DNA of 64,000 nt from DAOUKH01 sp965219875 (GCA_965219875.1 CBDCOW010000003.1:992001-1056000); one strand, 5' to 3'. Positions 44,070 to 53,468 are shown, counted from the first letter of the stretch. Notes: generated by a model from the sequence alone, not told the origin. A program made the numbers and translations.

Positions 44070-46457
44070 GTGGCCATTAGGAAGAAACGAGCGCCCCGGG
44101 GGCGCCTCAAGCGCCGGGCGCTCGAAGTCCTCGAATTCGACAAGGTGCGGGCGCGGCTCGCCCACGCCACGTCGTTTCCGCCGAGCCGCGAGCTCGCCGA
44201 GGCCATCGAGCCCTCGTACCTCCCCGCCGAGGTAGCGCGGCTTCAGGAAGAGACCCGCGAGAGCCTCCGGCTGCTCGACCTGCGCCCCTCGCTGTCGTTC
44301 GACGGCGCGGCGGACATCCGGGCCATGGCCCACGCGGGGGCGCTCGGCGGACAACTGAGCGGCCCCGAGCTACTGCGGGCCGCTGAGACGTTGGTGGTCA
44401 TGCGCTCGGCAAGGGCGAACCTGACGCGGCTCGCCCGTGAGTTGCCGCTTCTCGCCGAGATCGCGTCGGGCCTCTGCGAATTCGACGACTTCGTGAAGAC
44501 CGTCCGCGGCGCGCTCAGCCGGAGCGGCGAGGTGCTCGACGACGCGACCGAGCTACTGGCGCGGCTGCGCGCCGAGGAGCGCCAGGCCCAGGAGCGCATC
44601 CAGACGCGGCTCGAAGAGATCATCGCCTCGCCCGAAGGCCGGCGCGTGCTCCAAGAGGGGTTCGTCGCCATGCGCGGCGACCGCTTCGTGCTCGCGGTGA
44701 AGGCCGAATTCCGCGGCCAGTTCGAGGGGCTCATCCACGATATCTCGTCCACCGGCGCGACGGTATTCATGGAGCCGTTGACCGTCGTCGAGGCGGGGAA
44801 CGCCTGGCGCGAGCTCAAGCTTGCCGCGGCCCGCGAGACCGAGCGCATCCTACGCAGTCTGACCGCGATGCTCGGCGAGCGGGAAGAGGCAATCGCCACT
44901 GGCGTCGAGCGGCTGGCCGCGCTGGACCTAGCGCTCGCCAAGGCACGCCTCGGACGGGAGATGCACGGCGCGGTCCCCGCGGCCCTCGACGACGACGGCG
45001 AGGAAGCGGTGCGCCTGATCGACGCGCGCCATCCGCTGCTCGGCGACGACGCCGTCCCCATGTCGCTGGAGATCGGCAAAACGTACCGAGCGCTCGTCAT
45101 CTCGGGGCCGAACACCGGCGGGAAGACCGTCGCCCTGAAGACCGTCGGGCTGCTTGCGCTGATGGCGCAGGCCGGCCTGCCCATCCCCGCCGCAGGCGGC
45201 TCGGCATTCAAGGCGTTCGACGGCATCTACGCCGACATCGGCGATGAGCAGAGCATCGAGCAGTCGCTCTCTACGTTCAGCGCCCACATGGGGACGATCG
45301 TCGATATCCTCGGCGCGGCGACGGGGCGCTCGCTCGTGCTGCTCGATGAAGTCGGCGCGGGCACCGATCCTCAGGAGGGCGCCGCCCTCGGCAAGGCCAT
45401 CCTCTCCACGCTCACCGAGCGGCGCGCCGTCACCGTGGTGACCACGCACCACAGCGAGATCAAGGGTTTCGCCAACGTGTCCGGCGGCGTGGAGAACGCC
45501 AACGTTGAGTTCGATCCGGTCACGCTGGCGCCGACCTTCCGGCTTGTCGTCGGCATACCCGGCCGGAGCAACGCCCTCGCCATAGCCGAACGCCTGGGTC
45601 TTCCGCCCAAAGTGCTCGAAGTCGCCAGAAACTCGGTGGGGCAGAGCGCCGCCGAGGTCGAGATGCTGCTCGAAGACATCCAGCGGCGCCACGCCGAGGC
45701 GGAGCGGGAGCGCGCCGGCGCCGAGGCCGAACGGCGCGCGATCGAGTCGGAGCGGGCCGCCGTGGAGCAGCGGACCGAGGTGCTGGAGGCGGAGCACCGC
45801 CAGGCCCTGCTCGAACAGCGCGTCGAGGCGCAGGTGATGGCCGAGGAGATGAAGAGCCGCCTGCGCCACGCCGGGCGGCGCGTCAACGCACTGGTGAACG
45901 AAAAGGGCCGCGACGAGCTCGCCCGCCTCTCGACTGAGGTCAACGAGGTGCGGAAGACACTGGGGACCGGGCCGTGGAAAGATGCCCGCCCGCCCGCCGC
46001 CGCCGAGGGCCTCAAGGCCGGCGACCTCGTCCGCGTGCGGGGCCTCGAACCCGTAGCCGAGGTACTCGGCGCCGGAGGCGACGGCCGCCTCCACGTACAG
46101 GCGGGACCGCTGCGGATCGAAGTCCCGCTGGACCGTATCGAGGGCAAGGTCGCCAGGCCAAAGACCGCGCCGCGCCCCGGCTACACCGTGGACGAGGGGG
46201 TGAAGCGCCGGGCCCGCGTCGGCGACGAGTTCTGGGTCCATGGGATGCGCGCGCAGCAGGCCGTCGAAGCCATCGACGAATATATCGAGAAGGCCGTGCT
46301 CGCCGAGCACCGCCGCGTGCGGATCATCCACGGGAAGGGCCGCGGCATCCTGCGCGACGTCATCCACCACGCCCTCGACCGGCATCCCCTCGTGGGCATG
46401 TTCTACGACTCCGAGCCCGGCGATGGCGGCGAAGGCGTCACCATCGCCGAGCTGTAG
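44070..46457 (+). CDS. mutS2: Endonuclease MutS2
   Basis: 795 residues from GTG 44070. Walker A is SGPNTGGKTVALK near 348, Walker B LVLLDEVGAGTDPQEGA near 425, then the ABC-type HSEIKGFAN region. A long charged coiled coil spans about 530-640 (EAERERAGAEAERRAIESER). The C-terminal Smr nuclease domain has DEFWVHGMRAQQAVEAIDEY and IIHGKGRGILRD. MutS2 suppresses recombination and also rescues collided ribosomes by splitting subunits. It follows the toxin-antitoxin pair, 73 nt apart. Confidence 0.97.
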   Translation: MAIRKKRAPRGRLKRRALEVLEFDKVRARLAHATSFPPSRELAEAIEPSYLPAEVARLQEETRESLRLLDLRPSLSFDGAADIRAMAHAGALGGQLSGPELLRAAETLVVMRSARANLTRLARELPLLAEIASGLCEFDDFVKTVRGALSRSGEVLDDATELLARLRAEERQAQERIQTRLEEIIASPEGRRVLQEGFVAMRGDRFVLAVKAEFRGQFEGLIHDISSTGATVFMEPLTVVEAGNAWRELKLAAARETERILRSLTAMLGEREEAIATGVERLAALDLALAKARLGREMHGAVPAALDDDGEEAVRLIDARHPLLGDDAVPMSLEIGKTYRALVISGPNTGGKTVALKTVGLLALMAQAGLPIPAAGGSAFKAFDGIYADIGDEQSIEQSLSTFSAHMGTIVDILGAATGRSLVLLDEVGAGTDPQEGAALGKAILSTLTERRAVTVVTTHHSEIKGFANVSGGVENANVEFDPVTLAPTFRLVVGIPGRSNALAIAERLGLPPKVLEVARNSVGQSAAEVEMLLEDIQRRHAEAERERAGAEAERRAIESERAAVEQRTEVLEAEHRQALLEQRVEAQVMAEEMKSRLRHAGRRVNALVNEKGRDELARLSTEVNEVRKTLGTGPWKDARPPAAAEGLKAGDLVRVRGLEPVAEVLGAGGDGRLHVQAGPLRIEVPLDRIEGKVARPKTAPRPGYTVDEGVKRRARVGDEFWVHGMRAQQAVEAIDEYIEKAVLAEHRRVRIIHGKGRGILRDVIHHALDRHPLVGMFYDSEPGDGGEGVTIAEL

Positions 46458-46798
46458 CGCCTCCCTCCCCTCCGGGCCTCTTCTCCCCACGGAGACCCTT
46501 GCGTAACTCGCCCCTATCCGTCTTTCCCGCGAAAGCGGGAATCCATCCCTCCCGTAGGGGCGCCCCTGGTGGGCGCCCTCCCCTCTGACCTCTCCCCCTC
46601 TGGGGGAGATTTTAGAGAGGGCACGCGCCGCTAGGCGCGCGAGCGCCCGACAGGCGCTTCTCCCTCCTCGACCCGGTTACGCAAAGGTCTCCCCACGGGA
46701 GAGGGCAGGGTGGGGGGCCCCCTTTCGACCACCAAAGCCCCTCGAAGCCCATCCAAAAGACTGCTAGCATTGCGCAAGACTCGCGCGAGCAAAACGAC
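46458..46798. repeat. Intergenic dispersed repeats between mutS2 and rarA
   Basis: No gene. A 17-base core GGAGACCCTTGCGTAAC (46491-46507) and its reverse form GTTACGCAAAGGTCTCC (46676-46692) flank a 63-bp block (46517-46579) that contains the palindrome TTCCCGC-GAAA-GCGGGAA and recurs inverted at 50877-50940. The same core recurs in the tandem array at 48239-48914. Confidence 0.75.
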
Positions 46799-48205
46799 AT
46801 GCCCAACCGGCGAGCGTCATCAATGGGCGGCCAACGCGCCCTGATTCCCTCCGGCGGGCCCGGCGACGCCTTCGGGCCCCCGAGCGTCGACGCGCCTCTC
46901 GCCGCGCGGATGCGTCCGCGCACCCTCGACGAGCTCGCCGGTCAGAAGGACCTTGTCGGCGAAGGCCGCGTCCTGCGCAAGGCCATCGACGCCGACCGCC
47001 TCCCCTCGATGGTGCTGTGGGGCCCGCCAGGGACGGGCAAGACCACCCTGGCCCGCATCATCGCCGGCATGACCGAATCTCACTTCGCGCCGGTGAGCGC
47101 CGTCTCCTCCGGGGTCGCCGACCTCCGCCGCATCATCGCCGAGGCCCAGGAGCGGACGCGGGAGACCGGGCGGCGCACCGTCCTCTTCATCGACGAGATC
47201 CACCGCTTCAACAAGGCGCAGCAGGACGCGATCCTGCCCCACGTCGAAGAGGGAACGGTCACCTTCATCGGGGCCACCACGGAGAACCCATCGTTCGAGG
47301 TCATCTCGCCGCTGCTCTCGCGCGCCCGCGTCTTACCTCTCAAGGCGCTCGGCGAGGATGACCTGCGGGCCATCGTCACCCGCGCGCTGAGCGACGAGGA
47401 GCGCGGCCTCGCCGCGCTTGGCGTGGGCATCGACGACGACGCCCTCGACTTCCTCGTCGCGCTCGGCAACGGCGACGCGAGGGTCACGCTGAACGCCCTC
47501 GAACTCGCGGCGCAGGCGACGGAGCCCGGCGACGGAGGGCGGCGCGTCATCCAACTGCCCACGCTGTACGAGGTCGCCCAGCGCCGCACCCTGCGCTACG
47601 ACAAGGGCGGCGACGAGCACTACGACACCATCTCCGCCTTCATCAAGTCGATACGCGGCTCCGACCCCGACGCCGCCGTCTACTGGCTGGCGCGGATGCT
47701 GGAAGCGGGCGAGGACCCGCTCTTCGTGGCCCGCCGCATCGTGATCCTCGCCGCCGAGGACATCGGCCTCGCCGACCCCCAGGCCCTCAGCGTGGCCGTC
47801 GCCGCCCAGCAGGCGGTGAGCTTCATCGGCATGCCGGAGGGCTTCCTGCCTCTGTCCGAAGCCGCGCTCTACCTCGCCACGGCCCCGAAGAGCAACTCAG
47901 CGCTCACCGCCTACACCGCCGCCAAGGCGGAGGTCGAGGCGACGGCGAACCGCCCCGTGCCGCTGCACCTGCGCAACGCCGTGACCGGTCTCGGCCACGC
48001 CCTGGGCCATGGCAAGGGCTACCGCTACGCCCACGACTTCTCCGACCATCAAGTCGACCAACAGCACCTGCCCGAAGAGCTCGCCGGGCGGCGCTTCTAC
48101 AAGCCGGGAACACAGGGCTACGAGGCGGAGGTCGCCAAGCGCCTCGAATCATGGGGCAAAACCCCGCCACCCTCGGAGGAGCCCGACGAGCGGCTGCCCT
48201 GGTAA
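46799..48205 (+). CDS. rarA: Replication-associated recombination protein A (AAA+ ATPase)
   Basis: 468 residues. Walker A GPPGTGKTTLAR (near 76), Walker B with the diagnostic LFIDEIHRFNKAQQD (near 139), sensor 1 GATTENPSFEV, and the C-terminal tetramer domain (RFYKPGTQGYEAEVAKRL). RarA acts at stalled replication forks with single-strand binding protein and the RecA system. ATG 46799 precedes a short poorly conserved N-terminus. The last 20 residues lead directly into the repeat array downstream. Confidence 0.96.
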   Translation: MPNRRASSMGGQRALIPSGGPGDAFGPPSVDAPLAARMRPRTLDELAGQKDLVGEGRVLRKAIDADRLPSMVLWGPPGTGKTTLARIIAGMTESHFAPVSAVSSGVADLRRIIAEAQERTRETGRRTVLFIDEIHRFNKAQQDAILPHVEEGTVTFIGATTENPSFEVISPLLSRARVLPLKALGEDDLRAIVTRALSDEERGLAALGVGIDDDALDFLVALGNGDARVTLNALELAAQATEPGDGGRRVIQLPTLYEVAQRRTLRYDKGGDEHYDTISAFIKSIRGSDPDAAVYWLARMLEAGEDPLFVARRIVILAAEDIGLADPQALSVAVAAQQAVSFIGMPEGFLPLSEAALYLATAPKSNSALTAYTAAKAEVEATANRPVPLHLRNAVTGLGHALGHGKGYRYAHDFSDHQVDQQHLPEELAGRRFYKPGTQGYEAEVAKRLESWGKTPPPSEEPDERLPW

Positions 48206-48238
48206 CCCGCCCCCTCCGGCCTCCCGCCCCCCTCTGGG

Positions 48239-48914
48239 GACCTTTGCACAACCGTCCGCGGGCAAGCATGGGTGGGGCCGGGAGGTCTTGCCTCTTCTCC
48301 CCACGGGAGAAGATTGAGATGAGGGGCCCCCTCGCAACCGCCACGGGTTATCGAAGTCCGCCACCCTCGCGGTCATTCACTCCGGTTACGCAAAGGTCTC
48401 CGCCAGAGGAGACCTTTGCACAACCGTCCGCGGGCAAGCATGGGTAGGGCCGGGAGGTCTTGCCTCTTCTCCCCACGGGAGAAGATTGAGATGAGGGGCC
48501 CCCTCGCAACCGCCACGGGTTATCGAAGTCCGCCACCCTCGCGGTCATTCACTCCGGTTACGCAAAGGTCTCCGCCAGAGGAGACCTTTGCACAACCGTC
48601 CGCGGCAAGCATGGGTGGGGCCGGGAGGTCTTGCCTCTTCTCCCCACGGGAGAAGATTGAGATGAGGGGCCCCCTCGCAACCGCCACGGGTTATCGAAGT
48701 CCGCCACCCTCGCGGTCATTCACCCCGGTTACGCAAGGGTCTCCGCCAGAGGAGACCTTTGCACAACCGTCCGCGGCAAGCATGGGTGGGGCCGGGAGGT
48801 CTTGCCTCTTCTCCCCACGGGAGAAGATTGAGATGAGGGGCCCCCTCGCAACCGCCACGGGTTATCGAAGTCCGCCACCCTCGCGGTCATTCACCCCGGT
48901 TACGCAAGGGTCTC
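48239..48914 (+). repeat. Tandem array of four copies of a 171-172-bp unit
   Basis: Units begin at 48239, 48411, 48583 and 48754 and are almost identical; the last two are one base shorter (GCGGCAAG for GCGGGCAAG). At each junction there is a perfect 12-bp inverted repeat, for example 48390-48401 with 48408-48419 around GCCAGA. Each unit also contains an imperfect TCTCCCCACGGGAGAAG hairpin. Open frames crossing the array have no family match and depend on the period, so I treat it as non-coding. Confidence 0.95.
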
Positions 48915-49485
48915 GGTAAGAGCGATTCGCGACTCGCCCCTGACGCGCGGCCGACCCCCACGGCCAATATTGCGCGCCGATGATACTTGGCACACCTTGC
49001 CTCTCCGCCTCCCACCCCACGACATCGCCCCCTTCCCCATCCCCACCGCCGCCCCCTACCATGTCCTTGCATGTCTTAGGCCTACTCAGCCACCGGCGCC
49101 GGCTCAGAGGGAAGAGCCGCGCCCCGTGGCGCGGAGCGGCGCCCTCCCTCCGGGAACTCCTGCGCTCCTCCCAAGCGCGAGGAGTTTCAAGCGAGGCCGA
49201 GGCCGGCCTTGAAGCGGGCGCCCGAGGCCGCGGATGAGACCGCCGGACATGCCGGAGTTGCAACGTGACGTATGGGAAGATCGCTCGCTACCGTAACCTT
49301 TAGTCGAGCCCGCATGAGCGCCTCGCGGCGCGGCCATGCTCCCCATCCGGCACCGCCCAGCCCCGTGATCGGTAAAAGGTTACCCCCCTTGGCCCCCGTG
49401 CGCCCGTCGCCGCCCCCAACCGCGCAAACGAGGGTTGGGGTTGGGGCCGGGGCGGCGCCGTGCTAGACTCGCTCGCTGCAAGCCC
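48915..49485. other. Stretch without recognisable gene
   Basis: About 570 nt of very high GC between the tandem array and the CoA-transferase gene. Open frames on both strands have Arg/Pro-rich translations without family resemblance. Some short patches share wording with the dispersed repeats, but nothing else is supported. Confidence 0.5.
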
Positions 49486-50172
49486 ATGCCGAGGACCACG
49501 CTCTACGCAAGCCCCGCCGACGCCGTCGCCGACGTCCCCGACGGCGCCAGCATCATGATCGCCGGCTTCGGCATGGCGGGGTATCCACAGGCCCTGGTGC
49601 TGGCGCTCCGCGACCGGGGCGTCAGGGACCTCACCATCATCTGCAATTCCTGCGGAGGGACGCGCGCCGACCGGCTCGACCCCGGCATCCTCATCAAGGC
49701 CGGCATGGTGCGGAAGGCGATCGTGTCGATCGGCGTCTTGCCCGGCAACTCCGCGCCCGAGGTCGAGGAGCAGTGGTCGAGGGGCACGCTCGAAATCGAG
49801 CTTTCGCCCCAGGGCACGCTTGCCGAGCGCATCCGGGCCGGCGGCGCGGGCATCGGCGGCTTCTACACCCCCGTGGGCGCGGGGACCGCCGTCGAGGAGG
49901 GCAAGGAGAAGCGGGCCATTGGCGGCGTGGAACACCTGCTCGAACTGCCGCTCCGCGCCGACTACGCCTTCGTCCAGGCGCACCGGGCCGACACGCTGGG
50001 CAACCTCGTCTTCCGCCGCACCTCCCGCAACTTCAACCCCATCATGGCGGCGGCCGCCGACGTCACCATCGCCGAGGTCGAGGCCATCGTCGACCCCGCC
50101 GAGATCGACCCCGAGCGCATCGGCGCCGCGGGAGTCTACGTCGACCGCGTCGTCCAGGCCGACCGCCCCTAG
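49486..50172 (+). CDS. CoA-transferase subunit A (class I, 3-oxoacid type)
   Basis: 228 residues from ATG 49486. Class I marks: GASIMIAGFGMAGYPQALV near 20, GTLAERIRAGGAGIGGFYTP near 105, then DYAFVQAHRADTLGNLVFR. It is the alpha half of a succinyl-CoA/3-oxoacid-type transferase; the catalytic Glu is on the beta half. The beta gene lies tail to tail with it, their stop codons sharing the palindrome CTAG (50169-50172), instead of following it in the same direction as in almost all known cases. The two halves thus need separate promoters. Confidence 0.92.
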   Translation: MPRTTLYASPADAVADVPDGASIMIAGFGMAGYPQALVLALRDRGVRDLTIICNSCGGTRADRLDPGILIKAGMVRKAIVSIGVLPGNSAPEVEEQWSRGTLEIELSPQGTLAERIRAGGAGIGGFYTPVGAGTAVEEGKEKRAIGGVEHLLELPLRADYAFVQAHRADTLGNLVFRRTSRNFNPIMAAAADVTIAEVEAIVDPAEIDPERIGAAGVYVDRVVQADRP

Positions 50173-50831
50173 AGCGACATCTCCGCGACCTCGTCGGCGA
50201 CGAGCAGATCGGCGCCGGAGACGGCCTGGACTTCCTCCGGCGTCCAGCCCGGCGCGACTTCCGCGATCTCCATGCCCCGCGGCGTCAGCCGCAGCACCGC
50301 CACGTCGGTGATCAGCACGTCGACGCAGGCGCGGCCCGTGAGCGGCAGCGAACAGGTCTCGACGACCTTCGGCCTCCCGTCGGACGTGGTATGCGTCATG
50401 GTGACGATGACCTTCTTGACCCCGACCACGAGGTCCATCGCGCCGCCCATGCCGCCGACCCGGCCCGGTAGGGCCCAACTGGCAAGATCGCCGGCTTGCG
50501 ACACTTGGAGCGCCCCCAGCACCGCCACGTCCACGCGCCCACCGCGGATCATCGCGAACGACTCGGCGTGGTCGAGGAACGAGATGCCCGGCGCTAGCGT
50601 CACCGGCTGCCCCATCGCGTTGACGAGGTCCCAGTCGGCCTCCTCGGCGGTGGTGATGGCCCCGTAGCCGACGACGCCGTTCTCCGCCTGGAACGTGATC
50701 TGCTTCCCTTCGGGGATGTAGTTGGCGGCGAGCGACGGTATCCCGAACCCGAGGTTGACGCACATCCCGTCCTCGAGCTCCTTGGCGGCCCGCAGGGCCA
50801 TCGATTCCTTGTCGAGCCGGAACTTCTCCAC
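50169..50831 (-). CDS. CoA-transferase subunit B (class I, 3-oxoacid type), opposed to subunit A
   Basis: 220 residues from GTG 50831 (VEKFRLDKESMALRAAKELE). The longer frame to 50984 only translates a dispersed repeat (PSFPRKRESIPSRRGAP). The catalytic Glu is in FQAENGVVGYG near 59, followed by DHAESFAMIRGGRVDVAVLG and GGAMDLVVGVKKVIVTM, as in beta subunits. Transcription is opposite to subunit A, with the stop codons overlapping. A local inversion, perhaps between the inverted repeats at 46517-46579 and 50877-50940, could explain this, although that interval is larger than this gene. Confidence 0.9.
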   Translation of the reverse strand: MEKFRLDKESMALRAAKELEDGMCVNLGFGIPSLAANYIPEGKQITFQAENGVVGYGAITTAEEADWDLVNAMGQPVTLAPGISFLDHAESFAMIRGGRVDVAVLGALQVSQAGDLASWALPGRVGGMGGAMDLVVGVKKVIVTMTHTTSDGRPKVVETCSLPLTGRACVDVLITDVAVLRLTPRGMEIAEVAPGWTPEEVQAVSGADLLVADEVAEMSL

Positions 50832-50848
50832 TTTGCCACTCCACCGGC

Positions 50849-50940
50849 GGAGACTCTTGCGTAACCTGTCCGTGAGCGGGCGTCCACAAGGGGCGCCCCT
50901 ACGGGAAGGGATGGATTCTCGCTTGCGCGGGAATGACGGA
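50849..50940 (-). repeat. Dispersed repeat copy upstream of the subunit B gene
   Basis: Contains the core GGAGACTCTTGCGTAAC (50849-50865) next to a block (50877-50940) that is the near reverse complement of 46517-46579. It lies directly upstream of the subunit B start, so it may include its promoter or a transcript-stabilising hairpin. Confidence 0.75.
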
Positions 50941-51099
50941 TGCCCTGCGTTCCAAAGCTCTGCACAGATCCCCGGCGGGCTCATTCTACCCCAGCGGCGG
51001 TGCCTTTCCGCGGCCCCGATTTCGCATAGCGCGGTGGGTGCGCTACAATAGCTGACGCCCGGCGGGGCGCTGCCTCAGGCTCCCCTGCCTCACCCAACC

Positions 51100-53115
51100 A
51101 TGGCGGCGCTGCGCTCCACAGACACCTACACCATCGACGTCGACATCGGCGGGACGTTCACGGACGGCGTTCTGAGCGATGGTGCGGGCGTCCGGTGGGC
51201 CAAGGTCGACACCACCCCCCACGACCTCACGGAGTGCTTCCTGCGCTGCGTCGAGGAGCTTGCCGCGCTCGCCGGCCTGGACACCGCCGCGCTCCTTGCC
51301 CGGTCGTCCGTCATCCGGCTGTCGAGCACCGTCGCGACGAACATGCTGCTCCAGCGGAACGGGCCCAAGCTGGGCATCATGGTGACCGAGGGCGAGGAGG
51401 CGGCGCTCACCGGGGGCGCGGCAGCCGAGCTTTTCGCCGGCATCGTCGATCCCGGCATGGTCGCCGGCCTCCCCGAGGCCATGTCTCCGGCGGGCGAGGT
51501 CATGCGCGCGCTGGACGAAGCCAACGTCCGGCGGGCGATGGAGCGGTTGCTCGACGACGGGGCCAGGGGCATCGTCGTCAGCTTCGACGGCGCTATCGCC
51601 AACCCTGCCCACGAGCTCCTGGCGCGCCGGGTCGTGAACGGTGAATACCCACGGCACTATCTCGGCTCGGTGCATACCTGGCTGGGGGCCGAGCTCAGCA
51701 GTGGCGACGACCCGCTGCGCCGGAACACCGCCATCCTCAACGGCTACCTTCACCGCGGAGTAGCGACCTCGCTCTACAAGTCGGACGAGTTGCTGCGCCA
51801 ACGCGGCTTCAAACGACCCCTGCTCGTGGCGCACTCGCGGAGCGGGACGGCGCGCGTCGCCAAAACCACCGCACTCAACACCTACAACTCCGGCCCCGTG
51901 GCCGGTCTCGTGGGCTGCGCCAGGCTCGCGAAGGACCTGTACGGCATCGAAGACCTCGTCTCCATCGACGTGGGCGGCACCAGCGTCGACATCGGCATCG
52001 TCGCCGGCGGCGAGGTGCCCTTCAGCGCCGAGCCCGCGGTCCACGGCATCGCCGTCGGGACCCCGATGATCGACGTCGAGCCGGTCGGCGGCGGCGGCGG
52101 CGGCATCGTGAAGGCCGACGGCGCTTCCGGCGACGTCAGCGTGGGGCCAGAGAGCGCCGGCGCCCTTCCGGGCCCCGCCTGCTACGGTCTCGGCGGCAAC
52201 GACCCCACCCTCACCGACGCCGACGTGATCCTGGGCTACATCAACCCCGAGTTCTTCCTCGGTGGCAAGCGCGCCCTCGACGCGGAGCGCGCCCGCAACG
52301 TCTATCAGCGGCGCGTCGCCCGTAGGCTGAACGTCCCCCTCGAAGAGGCCGCCGACCGCGCCGCGCGTCAAGCCGAGCGCGACGTGGCGGAGCGTCTCGC
52401 CGCCGCCCTCGACGCCCGCGGCCTCGACCCCGCCGGCGTCACCATGTTCGCCTTCGGCGGCGGTGGCGGCCTACGCTGCTGCGGCTACGCCGAGGCGGTG
52501 GGCATCCGCAAGATCATCGTCTTCCCCTTCGCCGGCGTGGCCAGCGCCATGGGCGCCTCTTTCATGGACGTGGCCCACTTCTACGATGCCCCCGTGAACG
52601 CCGACCTCGACGGGCCCGACGCCGTGACGCGCTACAACCAGACCATTGCCGGCCTGCAAGCGCGGGCGGCGCGCGACATGCTCGGCGAGGGCTTTGCCGA
52701 GAACGAGATAGCGTTCGAGGCCGAGGCGGTGATCGAGGCGGGCGCCGAGCGGCGAACCGTCCCGGCTCCCGTCGAAGTCCAATCGCCGGACGAGCTCCGC
52801 GACGGAGCGCCGTCACCCGGTCTGAAACTGCGCTCGGTGACGCTCCGCGCGGCCTGCAGTACGCCGCGCGTCGCCATCGAGCGCCGCAAGCTCAGTGGGC
52901 GCAGTCCCAAGGCGGCGTTGAAAGGCGAGCGTGAAGTCTATCGGAACGGCGCATTCACCCCGTCGAAGGTCTACGCCGCCGACCGGCTGAAGCCGGGGAA
53001 CGCCGTCGAGGGTCCCGCGATCGTCGAGGCCGCCGACAGCACCGTCGTCGCGCCCGCCGGCTGGACCTACACCGTCGACGCCTTCGGCAACGGTGTGCTG
53101 GAGCGGGCATCGTGA
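51100..53115 (+). CDS. Hydantoinase A/acetone carboxylase beta-type ATPase subunit 1
   Basis: 671 residues. It opens with the phosphate-binding loop IDVDIGGTFTDGVLSDGAGV of the HyuA/oxoprolinase ASKHA-type fold, then SSTVATNMLLQRNGPKLG, a second phosphate loop LVSIDVGGTSVDIGIV near 287 and FAFGGGGGLRCCGYAEAV near 450. HyuA-type subunits phosphorylate the substrate or carboxylate with ATP. The next gene starts inside its stop (GTGA). In order and size this unit matches the 70-kDa subunit of acetophenone carboxylase, as I recall it. Confidence 0.93.
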   Translation: MAALRSTDTYTIDVDIGGTFTDGVLSDGAGVRWAKVDTTPHDLTECFLRCVEELAALAGLDTAALLARSSVIRLSSTVATNMLLQRNGPKLGIMVTEGEEAALTGGAAAELFAGIVDPGMVAGLPEAMSPAGEVMRALDEANVRRAMERLLDDGARGIVVSFDGAIANPAHELLARRVVNGEYPRHYLGSVHTWLGAELSSGDDPLRRNTAILNGYLHRGVATSLYKSDELLRQRGFKRPLLVAHSRSGTARVAKTTALNTYNSGPVAGLVGCARLAKDLYGIEDLVSIDVGGTSVDIGIVAGGEVPFSAEPAVHGIAVGTPMIDVEPVGGGGGGIVKADGASGDVSVGPESAGALPGPACYGLGGNDPTLTDADVILGYINPEFFLGGKRALDAERARNVYQRRVARRLNVPLEEAADRAARQAERDVAERLAAALDARGLDPAGVTMFAFGGGGGLRCCGYAEAVGIRKIIVFPFAGVASAMGASFMDVAHFYDAPVNADLDGPDAVTRYNQTIAGLQARAARDMLGEGFAENEIAFEAEAVIEAGAERRTVPAPVEVQSPDELRDGAPSPGLKLRSVTLRAACSTPRVAIERRKLSGRSPKAALKGEREVYRNGAFTPSKVYAADRLKPGNAVEGPAIVEAADSTVVAPAGWTYTVDAFGNGVLERAS

Positions 53116-53468
53116 AGGTCCGCATCACCGAATATCTCGACATCGACCTCGAACGGGAGCAGTGGACCTGCAACCGCTGCGACCGCGAACTCGGTCCGGC
53201 GCGCGAGAACTACAAGGAGTTCATGCTCGTCTACCAGCGCGACCCCAAGACGGTGCACCACCCCCATCTCGACCCGAAGGAGCACCGCTACACGATGAGC
53301 TCCGACAAGGAGTGGGTGGGCATCCTCGAGTTCTACTGCCCCGGCTGCGCCGCGATGGTCGAGGTCGAATACCTGCCCCCCGGCCATCCGGTCACGCGGG
53401 ACATCGAGCTCGACATCGACGCGCTGAAGCACAAGCACCTCGGCGGAGAGGGCGGCGCGGCGTCGTGA
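53112..53468 (+). CDS. Acetone/acetophenone carboxylase small zinc-ribbon subunit (gamma type)
   Basis: 118 residues from GTG 53112. Four Cys form a ribbon: CNRCDRELGP near 21-30 and YCPGCAAMVEVE near 75-86. The wording KVRITEYLDIDLEREQW and PPGHPVTRDIELD is that of acetone carboxylase gamma subunits. It overlaps both neighbours by GTGA, so the three genes are tightly coupled. A small subunit between two HyuA-type subunits is the arrangement described for acetophenone carboxylase (about 15 kDa). It likely binds zinc and has a structural role at the active site. Confidence 0.88.
   Translation: MKVRITEYLDIDLEREQWTCNRCDRELGPARENYKEFMLVYQRDPKTVHHPHLDPKEHRYTMSSDKEWVGILEFYCPGCAAMVEVEYLPPGHPVTRDIELDIDALKHKHLGGEGGAAS

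Noticed and set aside
48239..48914. CRISPR array.
   Set aside because: The repeat unit is about 172 bp with no unique spacers, and no cas gene is in the window.
48416..48919. A 167-residue open frame with repeated SCLFSPREKIEMRGPL segments.
   Set aside because: It only translates the tandem DNA array, depends on two units having 171 bp, and has no homologous family.
50832..50984. N-terminal extension of the CoA-transferase B subunit.
   Set aside because: It translates a dispersed repeat (PSFPRKRES wording), and homology begins at the GTG at 50831.
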